Below are positions 62,509-64,000 of a DNA stretch of 64,000 nucleotides, in pieces. The notes under the pieces are model-generated. The model ran no database searches. It was not told where the DNA came from and was given only the letters and a program-made list of their open reading frames with translations. Each line of letters starts with the position of its first letter. Positions within the stretch are counted from its first letter, which is position 1. The stretch comes from CAZXCK01 sp964639225. GTDB taxonomy: Bacteria > Chloroflexota > Anaerolineae > Aggregatilineales > Phototrophicaceae. The stretch lies in NCBI GenBank assembly GCA_964639225.1, contig CAZXCK010000009.1, positions 1 to 64,000 on the forward strand. Reading direction: 5' to 3'. The translations under genes were made by a program, and so were the position numbers.

Positions 62509-63393
62509 ATGACGCAACGAACTGTTGCCAAAAAAATCTATCCATATTTGCTTATTGCCCCGGCGGTTGTCTTTGTCGTTTTTGTCAGCCTGTATCCGGC
62601 GCTGTACACCTTTTATCTAAGTGTGCATCGCACCCGGCGCGGTGTGATGGAATACGCTGGCTTTCGCAATTTTGAGATCATCTGGGAAAGCTCCAATTTT
62701 TGGAACAGCATCCAACTAACGTTTATATTTGGCTTTGCTTTTCTCTTGCTTGTCATCGGCCTGGGCCTGGCGCTGGCGCTGGTCTTCAACAGCAGATTGC
62801 AGGGCAATACGCTTTATATGACCATTATTTTTATCCCCTGGATGATCTCCGAAATTGTAGCCGGTGTCATGTGGCGCTGGCTGTTCCTGCCAAATCTGGG
62901 TGTGCTGCAAAACCTGCTGAGTCCACTATTTGCGTCCGATGGGGGAACGTATATGTTCCTGTCCGATGGGACCGGGGCGATGGGAGTCGTCGTTATGGCG
63001 ACTTTCTGGCGCTCACTGGCGTTCGCCACGCTGCTACTACTGGCCGGTTTGCAGACCATACCCAGCGAACTGGGTGAGGCCGCTTCAATTGACGGCGCGA
63101 ATCGCTGGCAGGCTTTTCGCAAAGTCACCTGGCCGCTGTTGCTGCCCACCACACAGGTGACGGTGGTCTTTATGAGCATCCAGGCGGTGAATGCCATTGG
63201 CATGTTCCTGTCGATCACCGGCGGCGGTCCTGGTCGTGCAACCGAAGTACTGAGTCTGCAAATGTATAAAGAGGCCCTGCAGTTCAACAACTGGGGATAT
63301 GCCGGATCGCTGGCAGTCGTGATGTTTTTCATCAACGCTGCGCTGGCTGTAATCTACATCCGCTCGCTGCAATCACAAAATGCTTTTGACTAA
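62509..63393 (+). CDS. MalF-type sugar ABC transporter permease
   Basis: 294 residues with six membrane helices, the first at about 12-35 (YPYLLIAPAVVFVVFVSLYP). The cytoplasmic EAA loop that docks the ATPase reads ELGEAASIDGANRWQAFRKV and is followed by TWPLLLPTTQVTVVF. It forms a heterodimer with the next gene's product. It is 93 bp after the binding-protein gene and 15 bp before the MalG-type gene. Confidence 0.94.
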   Translation: MTQRTVAKKIYPYLLIAPAVVFVVFVSLYPALYTFYLSVHRTRRGVMEYAGFRNFEIIWESSNFWNSIQLTFIFGFAFLLLVIGLGLALALVFNSRLQGNTLYMTIIFIPWMISEIVAGVMWRWLFLPNLGVLQNLLSPLFASDGGTYMFLSDGTGAMGVVVMATFWRSLAFATLLLLAGLQTIPSELGEAASIDGANRWQAFRKVTWPLLLPTTQVTVVFMSIQAVNAIGMFLSITGGGPGRATEVLSLQMYKEALQFNNWGYAGSLAVVMFFINAALAVIYIRSLQSQNAFD

Positions 63394-63408
63394 AAGGAGA
63401 GCGGACTC

Positions 63409-64000
63409 ATGACTCAGGATATTCGCAGTTCTGAAGTGCTCAACGAAGCACAGGCCTCACACGAGATAGAACGCAGCAGCGGTGTACTGGTGATTCTGCG
63501 CCGGTGGCTGCCGCGCACTTATGGACGTCTGGCTATACATATTCTGTTGATCGCGTTGTGTGTGATGATTCTGTTTCCCATTGTTTACACAACGCTGACA
63601 TCGCTCAGGCCGCAGGGTTTCGGCCTTTCCCGGCAGATTCTGCCCACCGATGGCCTCTATATGGGCCATTATGAGCGCCTGCTGTCGACGCCGCGCTTCG
63701 TTCGTCAGATTGCCAATAGTGGTATCAACAGCCTGGGCGGCGCCATCCTGACGACGTTAATCGCCTCGATGGCTGGCTATGCTTTCGCCCGGCTGCGCTT
63801 TGCGGGACGGCGGTATTTTCTGCTGTTTATCATGGCCATGATGATGCTTCCCGGCATCACCAATCTGATCCCGCTGTACCGTATCGCCAGCGACCTGGGC
63901 ATTCTGAACACGTATTTCGTGATGATCGTCGTCTATGGCACGTATGGCATTCCGTTTGGCATCTGGATCATGAAGGGCTTCTACGAAACCATCCCGCGTG
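63409..64000 (+). CDS. MalG-type sugar ABC transporter permease (3' truncated by window edge)
   Basis: The ATG follows AAAAGGAGAGCGG, and the frame stays open to the last base (197 codons visible). A first helix lies near residues 45-65 (ILLIALCVMILFPIVYTTLT), then a MalG-like block with YERLLSTPRFVRQIANS, MAGYAFARLRFAG, MAMMMLPGITNLIPLY and GTYGIPFGIWIMKGFYETIP. The last segment leads directly into the EAA loop, which lies outside the window. It is the second permease of the operon starting at 61165. Confidence 0.93.
   Translation, partial: MTQDIRSSEVLNEAQASHEIERSSGVLVILRRWLPRTYGRLAIHILLIALCVMILFPIVYTTLTSLRPQGFGLSRQILPTDGLYMGHYERLLSTPRFVRQIANSGINSLGGAILTTLIASMAGYAFARLRFAGRRYFLLFIMAMMMLPGITNLIPLYRIASDLGILNTYFVMIVVYGTYGIPFGIWIMKGFYETIPR

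Overview
The window looks like chromosomal DNA from a free-living, probably anaerobic or facultative bacterium of the Chloroflexota (Anaerolineae-like). That placement is an inference from gene content: a reductive dehalogenase, very many soluble PAS/GAF kinases, PKD/WD40 surface proteins, RbsABC- and MalFG-type sugar importers. No rRNA, tRNA, CRISPR array or insertion sequence was found. One 100-N assembly gap (47822-47921) lies inside a tandem repeat of a very large surface-protein gene.

Layout. 1-4.7 kb: carbohydrate genes (C-terminal part of a GH38-type alpha-mannosidase, a DUF4127 protein, a mannose-6-phosphate isomerase fusion). 4.8-6.8 kb, minus strand: MgtC/SapB protein and a secreted LysM/GerMN protein. 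7.4-13.1 kb: a four-gene two-component operon (PAS kinase, Rcp1-like receiver, receiver-PAS-GAF kinase, LuxR-type regulator). 13.1-18.2 kb: AI-2E family transporter, ChaB, a secreted diheme cytochrome c, a Tat-exported protein of unknown function, a DsbA-like oxidoreductase. 18.3-31.1 kb: the dehalogenation island. 31.2-42.2 kb: seven more signalling proteins, including two mirror-image kinase / receiver-kinase pairs. 42.5-50.0 kb: a surface protein of about 2,500 residues with PKD domains, tandem repeats and a TolB-like propeller. 50.3-59.5 kb: a LacI-regulated sugar or polyol cluster (SDR, LacI, binding protein, two permeases, ATPase, two alcohol dehydrogenases). 59.6-64 kb: an M20 peptidase and the start of a second sugar ABC operon that runs off the end.

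The most notable region is 18.3-31.1 kb. A membrane histidine kinase with a six-cysteine cluster and its LuxR-type regulator are divergent from a leader carrying a cobalamin riboswitch followed by an intrinsic terminator. The leader precedes rdhA (Tat signal, two 4Fe-4S motifs), rdhB (membrane anchor), a TPR protein, an RdhC/PceC-like FMN-binding polyferredoxin, a small membrane protein and apbE, which would attach FMN to RdhC. Directly after apbE is a gene with an in-frame UGA that, read as selenocysteine, gives a 236-residue protein resembling iodothyronine deiodinases (FGSxTU active site), with a candidate bacterial SECIS hairpin just behind the UGA. A FIST-domain sensor, a histidine kinase and an OmpR-type regulator follow. 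The window thus pairs a corrinoid dehalogenase with a selenocysteine deiodinase-like protein in one neighbourhood, flanked on both sides by sensory systems. Substrates are unknown, and the selenocysteine machinery is not in this window.

Signalling density is extreme: nine histidine kinases or receiver-kinases and six stand-alone receivers or regulators lie between 7.4 and 42.2 kb.
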